Part shown: positions 51,448 to 59,301 of the stretch, piece after piece | Layout: each line of letters starts with the position of its first letter | Numbering within the stretch: the first letter of the stretch is position 1 | NCBI RefSeq assembly: GCF_002080455.1 | Contig: NZ_CP020555.1 | Location: 310,001 to 374,000, forward strand | Source: Streptomyces sp. Sge12 | GTDB lineage: Bacteria; Actinomycetota; Actinomycetes; Streptomycetales; Streptomycetaceae | Length of the DNA: 64,000 nt | Direction of reading: 5' to 3' | Made by a program: the position numbers and the translations under genes | The notes under the pieces: generated by a model | Seen by the model: the letters and a program-made list of their open reading frames with translations, nothing else | What the model was told of the DNA's origin: nothing | Databases searched by the model: none

Positions 51448-52275
51448 TCACCCGTCGCGTCGCCGCAGGACGAACCGGCCCGTCAGATGGGCGGCGGCCA
51501 CCCAGGCCAGCACGATCAGGAGCGCGGCCGCGGGCGGGTAGGGGGCGTCGCCGTCGGCCAGCATGAAGTGACCGCCCGCGGTCTGCGGGAGGAGGTCGTT
51601 CACGGCCAGGAGGACGGGGCCGCCCAGTCCGGTACAGATGGTCGGGAGGGCGGAGCTCAGGCCGAAGACCGCCGACAAGGTGCCCACCGCGGTCCGCACG
51701 GCGAAGGCCACCCCCACGGTGAGCACCGCGATCAGGGCGCAGTACAGGCCCATCGCCAGGGTCTGGGAGAGCGCCTTGGCGGGCTCGAAGGTCGCGTGGC
51801 CGCGGAAGGGGGCCCGGGCGACGGCCATGCCGAGGACGGCGAACAGGACTCCGGCGGCGAAGGACACCGCTGCGGCCACGACCGCCTTGGCCAGGTGCAG
51901 GCGGTGCCTGACCGGCACCCACTGGAGCGAGGTGCGGACACTGCCGGTCGCGTACTCACTGGTGACCACGGTCATCGCGAGTACGACGACGACGAACTGG
52001 CCGAGGATGACGGAGGAGACCGGGGCGTTGCCGAGCGGCTGGACGGGTTTGTCGTTGATCCGGGCGATCGAGCCGTAGTAGAAGGTGAAGACCGCCGTCA
52101 GGAGGACGCCGACGAGCAGGCAGGCGTACGGCGTGCGGATGGACCACAGTTTGGTCCACTCGGCGCCGACCGCGCCGGCGAAGCCGCCGCCCGCGGGAGC
52201 CGGAGCGGCGGCTGCGCCGTCCGGGCCGGTCAGGGTCTCGGAGTGGGTGCGGCTGTCGATGGTCATCTCGGTCAC
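51448..52275 (-). CDS. ABC-2 type exporter permease
   Basis: A 275-residue membrane protein of the ABC-2 permease type with six hydrophobic segments. It starts with a soluble Ala/Pro-rich stretch, then AVGAEWTKLWSIRTPYACLLVGV, the family signature, and contains SEYATGSVRTSLQWVPVRHRLHLAKAVVAAAV. It would form the channel with the upstream ATPase. The GTG at 52275 overlaps the ATPase stop (GTGA); an ATG nine bases later is the alternative. Substrate unknown, possibly an antibiotic or peptide. Confidence 0.85.
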   Translation of the reverse strand: MTEMTIDSRTHSETLTGPDGAAAAPAPAGGGFAGAVGAEWTKLWSIRTPYACLLVGVLLTAVFTFYYGSIARINDKPVQPLGNAPVSSVILGQFVVVVLAMTVVTSEYATGSVRTSLQWVPVRHRLHLAKAVVAAAVSFAAGVLFAVLGMAVARAPFRGHATFEPAKALSQTLAMGLYCALIAVLTVGVAFAVRTAVGTLSAVFGLSSALPTICTGLGGPVLLAVNDLLPQTAGGHFMLADGDAPYPPAAALLIVLAWVAAAHLTGRFVLRRRDG

Positions 52276-53216
52276 GCCTTCGCCGTCCGGGTCGCGTACT
52301 CGACGCTGTGTTCGGTCAGTTCCATGTAGGCCTGTTCCAGCGAGGCCGAGACGCCGTGCAGTTGGTGGAGGCGGATGCCGAGGCGGTGGGCGAGGTCGCC
52401 GATCTCCCCGGCGGTCCTGCCCCTGACCACGATCTCGTTCTGCTCGCCGCCGCCGGGCGACCGGGCCGGCTCGACGGACACCCCGTCGTGGGCGCACAGC
52501 CGGTCGGCGAGGCTTCGCAGGTCGGCGGGGTCGGCGGTGCGCACCCGTACCGAGGCCGAGGCGCTCGCGGCGAGCAGCTCCGCCATGGGGGTGTCGGCCA
52601 GCAGCCGGCCCCTGCCGATGACGACGAGCCGGTCGGCGGTCAGCTGCATCTCGCTCATCAGGTGGCTGGAGAGGAAGACCGTACGGCCCTGGGCGGCCTG
52701 GGCCCGGACGAGCTCGCGCACCCAGCGCACGCCGTCCGGGTCGAGGCCGTTGACCGGCTCGTCGAGGATCAGCACCTTCGGATCCCCAAGGAGGGCGCCC
52801 GCGATGCCGAGCCGCTGGTACATGCCCAGCGAGAACGCCCCGGCCCTTCGGCGTGCCACCTTGGCCAGCCCCACCGTCTCCAGGACCTCGTCGACCCTGC
52901 GCACGGGGATGCCGTTGCTGCGGGCCTGTGCGACCAGGTGGCTGCGCGCCGGGCGGCCCGGGTGCAGGGCCTTCGCGTCGAGGAGGGATCCGACCTCGCG
53001 GATCGGGTGGCGCATCGAGGCGTACGGCTTCCCGTCGATGAGCGCCCGGCCGGCGGTGGGCCGGTCCAGGCCGAGGATCATCCGCATCGTGGTCGATTTC
53101 CCGGCGCCGTTGGGGCCCAGGAAGCCGGTCACCTGTCCCTCCTCGATGTCCAGGGTCAGTCCGTCCACGGCGACGGTGTCGCCGTGGCGTTTGGTCAGGC
53201 CTCGCAGGGTGATCAC
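52272..53216 (-). CDS. ABC exporter ATP-binding protein
   Basis: A 314-residue ABC ATPase of the DrrA/BcrA type. Walker A is GPNGAGKST near residues 32-40, the Q-loop region SLLDAKALHPGRPA follows, the signature is FSLGMYQRLG and Walker B VLILDEPVNGLDPDG. A C-terminal domain with VRVRTADPADLRSLADRLCA and LEQAYMELTEHSVEY is typical of drug exporters. The GTG start at 53216 has GGAGGGAC upstream. It is in one operon with the permease and the kinase and is divergent from the response regulator. Confidence 0.9.
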   Translation of the reverse strand: MITLRGLTKRHGDTVAVDGLTLDIEEGQVTGFLGPNGAGKSTTMRMILGLDRPTAGRALIDGKPYASMRHPIREVGSLLDAKALHPGRPARSHLVAQARSNGIPVRRVDEVLETVGLAKVARRRAGAFSLGMYQRLGIAGALLGDPKVLILDEPVNGLDPDGVRWVRELVRAQAAQGRTVFLSSHLMSEMQLTADRLVVIGRGRLLADTPMAELLAASASASVRVRTADPADLRSLADRLCAHDGVSVEPARSPGGGEQNEIVVRGRTAGEIGDLAHRLGIRLHQLHGVSASLEQAYMELTEHSVEYATRTAKA

Positions 53217-53366
53217 GGGTGTCCCTCCGGTGTCGTCGGTGCTGTGACGACCGTAGGAACCGGCCGGGCCGGCACGCATCGCTCGCAGGTCGGCGATCGG
53301 ATCCCCTACTTTCGTCGGGGGTCCCCGACGAACGGCCCGACCGGAGCGCGCCGTTAGACTGCGCCG

Positions 53367-54038
53367 GTGGTTCAGGTGCTGCTGGCAGACGACGAGGCGA
53401 TGGTCCGGGCCGGTGTACGCGCCATCCTGGCGCGGGATCCGGGCATCGAGGTCGTCGCCGAGGCAGCCGACGGGGCCGAGGCCGTCGACGCCGTGCGCAG
53501 GCTCCGGCCCGCCGTGGCCCTGCTCGACATCCAGATGCCCCGGCTCGACGGGATCGCGGCGGCCGCACGGATCCACCGGGAGCTGCCCGGCACTGCGGTG
53601 ATCATGCTGACCACCTTCGGCGAGGACGAGTTCATCGCCCGTGCCCTGCGTGAGGGGGCCAGCGGGTTCCTGCTCAAGGCGGACGATCCCCGGGAACTGC
53701 TCGCGGGTGTGCACGCGGTGGCCGCGGGCGGCGCGTACCTCTCGCCGAAGGTCGCCGCCCGGGTCGTCGCCGGACTGCGCAGCGGGCGGATGGCGGGCGG
53801 TGTGCCCGCGCGCAACGCTCTGGAGGGGCTGACGGAACGGGAGAACGACGTCCTGGCACTGCTCGGCGCCGGTCTGTCCAACGCCGAGATCGCCGCTCGC
53901 CTGCACCTGGTCGAGGGCACGGTGAAGGCCCACGTGAGCGCGATCCTGGGCAAGCTCGGCGTACGCAACCGGGTGGAGGCGGCGATCGCCGCGTACGAGG
54001 CCGGGCTGGCCGAACGGGAGCGCCGCACGGGGCGTTGA
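53367..54038 (+). CDS. NarL/DesR-type response regulator
   Basis: A 223-residue regulator. The receiver domain has DDE at 8-10, Asp54 (VALLDIQMPRLDG) and Lys in FLLKADDPRELL; the LuxR HTH has LTERENDVLALLGAGLSNAEIAARLHL and VKAHVSAILGKLGVRNRVEAAI. It starts with GTG and is divergent from the ABC exporter, 150 bases away, and presumably controls it in response to the kinase at 49.7 kb. It is closely similar to the regulator at 40 kb. Confidence 0.9.
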   Translation: MVQVLLADDEAMVRAGVRAILARDPGIEVVAEAADGAEAVDAVRRLRPAVALLDIQMPRLDGIAAAARIHRELPGTAVIMLTTFGEDEFIARALREGASGFLLKADDPRELLAGVHAVAAGGAYLSPKVAARVVAGLRSGRMAGGVPARNALEGLTERENDVLALLGAGLSNAEIAARLHLVEGTVKAHVSAILGKLGVRNRVEAAIAAYEAGLAERERRTGR

Positions 54039-54129
54039 GCTGAGCCTTGAGCGGAGCGTTGAGGCCCTGACCGGGGCGCTGAGCGGGACGTTGCGCCGAG
54101 CCTTGAGCGCGGCCGGCCGGCCCCGCCGG

Positions 54130-54522
54130 TCAGGAGCCGGGACCGTCGGCGGAAAGCAGCTCGCACTTCTCGAAGTTCATGCAGCCGCAGGCCAGGCAGT
54201 CGGCGACGGCGTCGCGCAGCATCTGCGTCTGCCGGATGAACCGGTCCAGTTCGGGGAGCTTGCTCTCGGCGAGGGCCCGCCACTGCCGGGTGGCGCCGCG
54301 CTCGGCGTCCGCGTCGAGCAGGTCGCGGATCTCGGCGAGGGTGAATCCGGCCCGCTGGGCCATCTTGATCAGCGCGATCCGTCGCACGATGCCGGCCGGG
54401 TAGACCCGCCGGCCCGCGGTCCGTTCGGCGGCGGGCAGCAGGCCGACGCTCTCGTAATAGCGCAGCGCCGAGGGCCTCATCCCGACCTGCCGCGCGAGTT
54501 CACCGATTCCCAGCTGTCGCAC
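54130..54522 (-). CDS. SoxR-like MerR family regulator
   Basis: A 130-residue MerR-family protein: HTH IGELARQVGMRPSALRYYESVGLL, then a wing and coiled-coil. Cys109, Cys112, Cys114 and Cys120 (CLACGCMNFEKC) form exactly the CX2CXCX5C arrangement that holds the [2Fe-2S] cluster of SoxR. The protein is shorter than E. coli SoxR by about 25 residues, mainly at the N-terminus. It is divergent from an MFS transporter, and a SoxR-box-like palindrome lies between. SoxR in Streptomyces responds to redox-active compounds and induces transporters, which would fit here. Confidence 0.82.
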   Translation of the reverse strand: MRQLGIGELARQVGMRPSALRYYESVGLLPAAERTAGRRVYPAGIVRRIALIKMAQRAGFTLAEIRDLLDADAERGATRQWRALAESKLPELDRFIRQTQMLRDAVADCLACGCMNFEKCELLSADGPGS

Positions 54523-54535
54523 CCGTCACTCCCCC

Positions 54536-54566
54536 TTGACCTCAAGTGCGCTTGAACCATGAGTCT
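54536..54566 (+). promoter_or_regulatory. SoxR-box-like operator within a MerR-type promoter
   Basis: TTGACC (54536-54541) is followed by TCAAGTGCGCTTGA (54542-54555), a palindrome with TCAAG/CTTGA arms, close to the known SoxR box CCTCAAGTTAACTTGAGG. A -10-like GAGTCT at 54561-54566 gives the 19-base spacer typical of MerR-activated promoters. The start would be near 54573, so the GTG of the MFS gene may be leaderless. Confidence 0.55.
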
Positions 54567-54572
54567 GACCCG

Positions 54573-55862
54573 GTGACTCCCGCTCGGACAACTCGCCTCC
54601 TGCCCCAGGCCTATCGGCCGCTGTTCGCCCATCCCGACATCCGCCGGCTGCTGCCGGCGCTGGCGGCCTCCGATCTCGGCGACGGGATGAGCGTGGTCGC
54701 GGTGGCGTGGCTGGCCATCGAGATCGCGCCCCCGGGCGGGTCCGGGATGCTCCTGGGGGCCGCGCTCGCCGCGTACGCGCTTCCCGGCGCGGCCGGCGCC
54801 CTGCTCTTCGGGCGCTGGCTGCGCCGGCTCCCTCCCGGCCGGCTGCTGGTGGCCGACAGCCGGATCCGCGCGGTGCTCCTGGGCTGTGTGCCGCTGGCCT
54901 GGGCGGCGGGGGTGCTGCACCCGGTGCTGTACGTGGCTCTGCTGGCGGGTTCGTCCGTCCTGCACGCCTGGGGAAACGCGGGGAAGTACTCGCTGCTCGC
55001 CCAGCTCCTTCCCCCCGAGCAGCGGCTGGCCGCCAACGCGCTGGTCAGCTCGAGCGTCTCGGCCTCCATCGTCATCGGCCCCGCCCTCGCCGGGTTCCTG
55101 GCGGCGGTGATCAGTCCCGCCTGGCTGATCGGCCTCGACGCCCTGTCGTTCGCCGTGCTCGCCGCCCAGGTCGGGCGGCTGCGGGACGCGCCGTCGGGAA
55201 AGGACGGGGAGCAAGGCGGGGACGGGGAGGGTGCGGCCGGGCCGGTCGGGGCGGATCGTTCCGCCGCCGGTCTGCGGCTGTTGCGCAGACAGCCCGAGCT
55301 CCTCGGGGTCCTCGCCCTGACCTGGTTCTTCAACTTCCTCTACGGACCGGCGGAGGTCGCGCTCCCGTTGCACGTCACCGATGACCTGCACGCGGGCGCG
55401 GGCCTGCTCGGGCTGTACTGGGCGCTGTTCGGTGCGGGCGCCGTGCTGGGCGGGCTGGCCGCCGGGGCCCTGCGGCGGTTCCCGCTCTGGCCGGTGACCC
55501 TGGTGATCGTCGCCGGCTGGGGGCTGGCCCTGGTGCCCTTCGGCCTCGGCGCGTCGGCGCCCGTCACCCTGGCCTGCTTCACGCTCGGCGGCCTGATCTA
55601 CGGCCCCTTCACCGCGCTGTCCTACACGCTCTTCCAGGAACGCACCCCGGCCGCCTGGCTGACCACCGTCCTCGCCGCGCGCAGCGCCGCCCTCCTCACC
55701 GCCGGACCGGTGGGCACCGCTCTCGGCGGCCCGCTGATCGCCCTCCTCGGCCCGCGGCAGGTGCTGGCGGCGTCCGGGATCGCGACGGTCGTCCTCGCCG
55801 CGGTCGGGGCCGCGATCCGGGTATGGGGACAGCAGCGCGTCAAGACCCCCGCGGCAGGGTGA
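54573..55862 (+). CDS. MFS transporter (probable SoxR-controlled efflux pump)
   Basis: A 429-residue membrane transporter with about twelve hydrophobic segments and a charged central loop (SGKDGEQGGDGEGAAG). It begins RLLPALAASDLGDGMSVVAVAWLAIEIA and has GNAGKYSLLAQLLPPEQRLAANALVSSSVSASIVIGPALAGF, a pattern of the MFS exporter (DHA3-like) group. GRWLRRLPPGRLLVADSRIRAV is the loop 2-3 region. The substrate is unknown but a redox-active drug would fit the SoxR-type neighbour. The GTG at 54573 was chosen because it lies at the predicted transcript start. Confidence 0.83.
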   Translation: MTPARTTRLLPQAYRPLFAHPDIRRLLPALAASDLGDGMSVVAVAWLAIEIAPPGGSGMLLGAALAAYALPGAAGALLFGRWLRRLPPGRLLVADSRIRAVLLGCVPLAWAAGVLHPVLYVALLAGSSVLHAWGNAGKYSLLAQLLPPEQRLAANALVSSSVSASIVIGPALAGFLAAVISPAWLIGLDALSFAVLAAQVGRLRDAPSGKDGEQGGDGEGAAGPVGADRSAAGLRLLRRQPELLGVLALTWFFNFLYGPAEVALPLHVTDDLHAGAGLLGLYWALFGAGAVLGGLAAGALRRFPLWPVTLVIVAGWGLALVPFGLGASAPVTLACFTLGGLIYGPFTALSYTLFQERTPAAWLTTVLAARSAALLTAGPVGTALGGPLIALLGPRQVLAASGIATVVLAAVGAAIRVWGQQRVKTPAAG

Positions 55863-55880
55863 GGAAACGGGCGGAGAACG

Positions 55881-55917
55881 GCTCAGGGCCGCGCGGCGTG
55901 GCCACGCGGCCCTGAGC
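55881..55917. terminator. bidirectional terminator hairpin
   Basis: GCTCAGGGCCGCG (55881-55893) and CGCGGCCCTGAGC (55905-55917) form a perfect 13-bp stem with an 11-base loop, followed by ATTT. It lies between the converging MFS and cold-shock genes. Confidence 0.78.
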
Positions 55918-55997
55918 ATTTCCGCGGCCCGTGCGAGGACGGGGCAGGGAAACGGTTCTCCGGAGCCCGGCGGTCAGGCCGGGCTGTCGTCCGGGAA

Positions 55998-56201
55998 TCA
56001 GGCGGGGGTGATGTTCTCCGCCTGCGGGCCCTTCTGGCCCTGCGTGATGTCGAAGGTCACGGCCTGACCCTCCTGGAGCTCACGGTAGCCCGACGCGTTG
56101 ATCGCCGAGTAGTGGGCGAAGACGTCCGGGCCGCCGCCGTCCTGGGCGATGAAGCCGAAGCCCTTCTCCGAGTTGAACCACTTCACAGTTCCCGTAGCCA
56201 T
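55998..56201 (-). CDS. CspA-family cold-shock protein
   Basis: A 67-residue nucleic-acid-binding OB-fold protein with the RNP motifs KGFGFIAQ and VFAHYSAI, preceded by [14 protein letters not shown] and ending [10 protein letters not shown]. Length is exactly that of the family. An ATG six bases upstream (56207) is alternative, but the GGGAAGG site is better spaced for 56201. The leader has a hairpin and a segment equal to the 16S rRNA 3' end (see next entries), which suggests post-transcriptional control. Confidence 0.93.
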   Translation of the reverse strand: MATGTVKWFNSEKGFGFIAQDGGGPDVFAHYSAINASGYRELQEGQAVTFDITQGQKGPQAENITPA

Positions 56202-56224
56202 GTTCATGCCTTCCCGTTGACGTA

Positions 56225-56249
56225 CGTCTTCCACACGGCGTGGAAGACG
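56225..56249 (-). promoter_or_regulatory. leader hairpin of the cold-shock gene
   Basis: CGTCTTCCAC (56225-56234) and GTGGAAGACG (56240-56249) form a perfect 10-bp stem with a 5-base loop, about 24-48 bases upstream of the cold-shock start codon. It may act as a temperature-sensitive RNA structure. Confidence 0.6.
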
Positions 56250-56258
56250 GAGGTGATC
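56249..56258 (-). promoter_or_regulatory. 16S-3'-end-like sequence (anti-Shine-Dalgarno mimic) in cold-shock leader
   Basis: Read in the mRNA sense this is GATCACCTCC, identical to the last part of bacterial 16S rRNA before its tail. In the leader, just before the hairpin, it could pair with purine-rich ribosome sites instead of the ribosome. Confidence 0.5.
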
Positions 56259-56489
56259 GCCCTGGTCCTACGGCACAACACAGCAAAACTGCCCACACCA
56301 AAGGGCACGGGCAAGGCACTTGGAACCACGACAGCTACCCGTGAAGGTACACGCCTGCACGCACTGTCACCAGGGGGAATGATCTCGCCGTGGCGGCGAG
56401 ATTCAGCCCTTTCGCCCACACTCCGGGCGCGGCCCCCGGTAAATGCGTCGAGTACCGCCCCCGCGATGCCGTACTGTGAGGTCTACCGA

Positions 56490-56563
56490 CGCGGGGTGGA
56501 GCAGCTCGGTAGCTCGCTGGGCTCATAACCCAGAGGTCGCAGGTTCAAATCCTGTCCCCGCTA
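56490..56563 (+). tRNA. initiator tRNA-Met (CAT)
   Basis: A 74-base tRNA gene with CAT anticodon in CTCATAA. The anticodon stem ends in three consecutive G-C pairs (CTGGG/CCCAG), and the first pair is a C-T mismatch at 1:72. These are the two marks of an initiator. The D-loop (AGCAGCTCGGTAGCT) and T-arm (AGGTTCAAATCCT) are canonical. CCA is not encoded. A TACTGT -10-like element lies 13 bases upstream. Confidence 0.97.
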
Positions 56564-56570
56564 CTGCTCG

Positions 56571-56604
56571 GAAGGGCCCGGATCCTCATGGATCCGGGCC
56601 CTTC
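56571..56604 (+). terminator. tRNA terminator hairpin
   Basis: A perfect 15-bp stem, GAAGGGCCCGGATCC (56571-56585) with GGATCCGGGCCCTTC (56590-56604), has a TCAT loop and begins 8 bases after the tRNA. Confidence 0.9.
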
Positions 56605-56886
56605 TGCTGTGCGGGCCCCTTTTTCGGCGTTCCGGACCCCCCGCGACCCCCGCGCACCCGCCGGACGCGACGCAACCGTCCGGTGCGGAGCCGACTCCCG
56701 GCCCGGATCCGCACCACCCGATGGGCGGTGGCGCCGCCGCCGTCCCTCGCCGGATCCGCCGCCACGATGAGTACCTCCGTTGCCGTGTGACGGCACTCAC
56801 ACAACGAATCGTCGTCCGGTGTCGACCGGATGCGGTGCGGCGGGCGTATGCCCGGTGAGAGGGACACATGGATTCGGGAGCGATTT

Positions 56887-57384
56887 TTGACCATCGAGGA
56901 GTTCGAGGAGTTCTACGCGCAAGCGGCGGGACGGCTCACAGGACAGCTCTACGTGATGCTCGGTGACCACCACGAGGCGCAGGACGTGGTGCAGGAGGCC
57001 TTCGTCCGCGGATGGGGCCGTCGGCGGCAGCTGGACCGCGACGGCCGGCCCGAGGCATGGATCCGCACCGTCGCGTGGCGGCTCGCCGTGAGCCGCTGGC
57101 GCGGGCGGCGGCGCACCGCCGACGCCTGGCAGCGCACGGCCCCCGCCGGCCACGTGGAGGGCCCGGGTCCGGAGGCGGTGGCGCTCGTCGAGGCGCTGCG
57201 GCAACTCCCCCTGAAGCAGCGCCGGACCATGGCGCTGCACTACGTGTGCGATCTGAGCGTCGAGCAGATCGCCGCCGAGACCTCGCTGTCCGCGAGCACG
57301 GTCAAGACCCACCTCTCCCGGGGCCGGGTCACGCTCTCCCGTCATCTGCAGGACCCGCGCATTGAGGAGGCTCCCGATGCCTGA
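56887..57384 (+). CDS. SigE-family ECF RNA polymerase sigma factor
   Basis: A 165-residue ECF sigma factor. Region 2 is seen in EFEEFYAQAAGRLTGQLYVMLGD, QDVVQEAFVRGWG and PEAWIRTVAWRLAVSRWR; region 4 in LRQLPLKQRRTMALHYVCDLSVEQIAAETSLSASTVKTHLSRG. The family is the SigE-type (SigE70) common in Streptomyces. The TTG at 56887 is preferred because GGGAG lies at the right distance; an ATG at 56848 gives 13 more residues but lacks a ribosome site. Its stop overlaps the start of the next gene. Confidence 0.87.
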   Translation: MTIEEFEEFYAQAAGRLTGQLYVMLGDHHEAQDVVQEAFVRGWGRRRQLDRDGRPEAWIRTVAWRLAVSRWRGRRRTADAWQRTAPAGHVEGPGPEAVALVEALRQLPLKQRRTMALHYVCDLSVEQIAAETSLSASTVKTHLSRGRVTLSRHLQDPRIEEAPDA

Positions 57385-57805
57385 CCGCCACGACCCGCTG
57401 CGGTCCCTGTTCCAGGAAGCCGCCTCCGCCGGACAGTCCGCCGCCATGAGCCCGCCCGTCTCCATCATCGAGCGGCGCGGCGAACGGCACCGGCGGCGCC
57501 GGATCGTCGGAATCGCTGCCGCCTGCCTGTTCGTCCTCGCCGGATCCGGTGCGGCCCTGTCCACGTTCCTCCCGGGGGACGCGGGCCCGACCCTGCCGGC
57601 GACCACACCCCCTCCCGTGGCCCCGTCGCCCACGTCCGCGCCGCCGCCGCAGAACACCGTGGCACCGCCGAGCAGCACCACGACGACGGCGAGCACCGCC
57701 ACGACGCCGCCGAGCAGCAGCATGACCCCGCCGCGCAGCACCACGCCGCCGTTCCAGCCCACCGGAAGCGTGGAGCCGAGCATGTCCCCCACTCCGCCCC
57801 GCTAG
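57377..57805 (+). CDS. membrane protein coupled to sigma factor, possible anti-sigma
   Basis: A 142-residue protein with a soluble N-terminus (PDRHDPLRSLFQEAASAGQ) and an RRGERHRRRR basic patch. One membrane helix (about 43-60, IVGIAAACLFVLAGSGAAL) leads to an outside Pro/Thr/Ser-rich tail. A GAGGAGG site precedes the ATG, inside the sigma gene, and the overlap is 8 bases. The topology and position fit an anti-sigma partner, but the inside part lacks a zinc-anti-sigma motif (HxxxCxxC), so this is inference. Confidence 0.7.
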   Translation: MPDRHDPLRSLFQEAASAGQSAAMSPPVSIIERRGERHRRRRIVGIAAACLFVLAGSGAALSTFLPGDAGPTLPATTPPPVAPSPTSAPPPQNTVAPPSSTTTTASTATTPPSSSMTPPRSTTPPFQPTGSVEPSMSPTPPR

Positions 57806-57932
57806 CGCCGCGCCCTCCCCTCCCCCTCTCCCTCCCCTTCTTCGTCTCTCCCCTCAGCACACCGCCCGCGGACACCGGCTCGAACCACAGCCGGCGGCTC
57901 CGCACGCCCTCAGACGGCCAGGAGATCCCGAT

Positions 57933-59189
57933 ATGCCCGTTTCCACACCCAGTCGGCCGGCCGAGCCGGCCCAGCCGGCCGAGCTGCCCGACGCGTCCAC
58001 CGGCCGGCCGGCCGTGCACGACACCGTCAGCCGCCCCGGCCGCACCCGCGCGGCGTTCCCGCGGCTGGACCCGGGCGACCGCGAGGTGCTGTGGCTCTAC
58101 CTGCTGACCCGCGTCGGCATCTGGGCCACCGCAGGCGCCGTGGGGTGGCTGTTCCCGAGCAACAGCGAGACCCGCCGGGCCGCCTCACCGCTCGCGGCCT
58201 GGCAGCAATGGGACTGGTGGCACTACCTGCACATAGCCCAGGACGGGTACTTCCCCTACGGGGCCGGACCATGGACGGCGGGCTGGGACAACCGGGAGGC
58301 CTTTCTGCCCGGCTTCCCCCTCGCCCTGCGCGCCGTCCACACCGTGGTCCCCGACTGGGCCGCGGCCGGAGCGCTGATCTCCTTCCTCGCGGGCGGCGTC
58401 GCCGTGCTGGCCCTCGCCCGCATCGCCCGCCACCACCTGCCCGACCTCGACGCGGGCCGCCGCGCGGTGGCGTTCCTGCTGCTCTCGCCGTGCGCCGTGT
58501 TCCTCGCCGCGGGCTACACCGAGGCGCTCTTCCTCGCCCTGGCGCTGCCCGCCTGGCTGGCGGCGCAGCGCCGGAACTGGCCGGCGGCCGCGGTACTGGC
58601 CTGCCTGGCCTGCTCGGTCCGCATCACCGGTCTGTTCCTCGCGGCCGCCCTCGTCCTGCACTTCGTCCTGACCGCCCGCACCCGCCGCGCCTGGCGGGCG
58701 GCCCCGTGGCTGTTCCTGCCCGCCCTCGCGCCGCTCCTCTACAGCTGGTTCCTCCACACGCGGACCGGGGACTGGATGGCCTGGAAGCACGCGCAGGAAC
58801 GTGGCTGGTACCGGGACTTCCACGCGCCGTGGGAGGCATGGGCCAACACCTGGGAGGCCGGCTTCCACCACACCCAGGCCACCGGGTACGCGTTCATGTG
58901 GCAGGCCGAACTCCTGGCCATGGTGGTCGGCGTCGTACTGCTGGTCCTGCTGGTACGGGGCCGCCGCTGGCCCGAGGCCCTGTACATCGCCCTCACCCTG
59001 TGGGCCCTGGGCACCTCCTACTGGTACACCTCCGTGCCCCGCTCCACCCTGCTGTGGTGGCCGCTGTGGATCGCCCTGGCCTCCTGGAGCCTGCGGCGCC
59101 CCCGGATCCAGACCGCCTACCTGTACGTCGTGGGTCCGCTTTCCGCGGTCGTCGCGATCACCTTCCTGACGGGCCGCTGGGCCGGCTAG
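57933..59189 (+). CDS. PIG-V-like mannosyltransferase, integral membrane
   Basis: A 418-residue polytopic protein of the PIG-V/GT-C type. After a 40-residue Pro/Ala-rich N-tail it has about nine hydrophobic segments. The family motif QQWDWWHYLHIAQDGY near residue 85 and the NREAFLPGFPLALRAVH stretch hold the Asp and other polar residues that act on polyprenol-phosphate mannose. Members add mannose to membrane glycans or glycoproteins. It is the third gene downstream of the sigma factor but separated by 127 bases. Confidence 0.83.
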   Translation: MPVSTPSRPAEPAQPAELPDASTGRPAVHDTVSRPGRTRAAFPRLDPGDREVLWLYLLTRVGIWATAGAVGWLFPSNSETRRAASPLAAWQQWDWWHYLHIAQDGYFPYGAGPWTAGWDNREAFLPGFPLALRAVHTVVPDWAAAGALISFLAGGVAVLALARIARHHLPDLDAGRRAVAFLLLSPCAVFLAAGYTEALFLALALPAWLAAQRRNWPAAAVLACLACSVRITGLFLAAALVLHFVLTARTRRAWRAAPWLFLPALAPLLYSWFLHTRTGDWMAWKHAQERGWYRDFHAPWEAWANTWEAGFHHTQATGYAFMWQAELLAMVVGVVLLVLLVRGRRWPEALYIALTLWALGTSYWYTSVPRSTLLWWPLWIALASWSLRRPRIQTAYLYVVGPLSAVVAITFLTGRWAG

Positions 59190-59301
59190 ACCGGCGAGCC
59201 CGAGCGGCTCCGGGCGGGTCCGGCTGGCCCGTAGCGCCCGCCGGGCGTTCCATCGAAGAGTGGGCCTTGTCCCGAGGGGCTCTTCGCGGCAGGAGATCGC
59301 C

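Noticed and set aside
57377..57805. Zinc-anti-sigma factor
   Set aside because: The HxxxCxxC motif is absent; only topology and gene order support an anti-sigma role.
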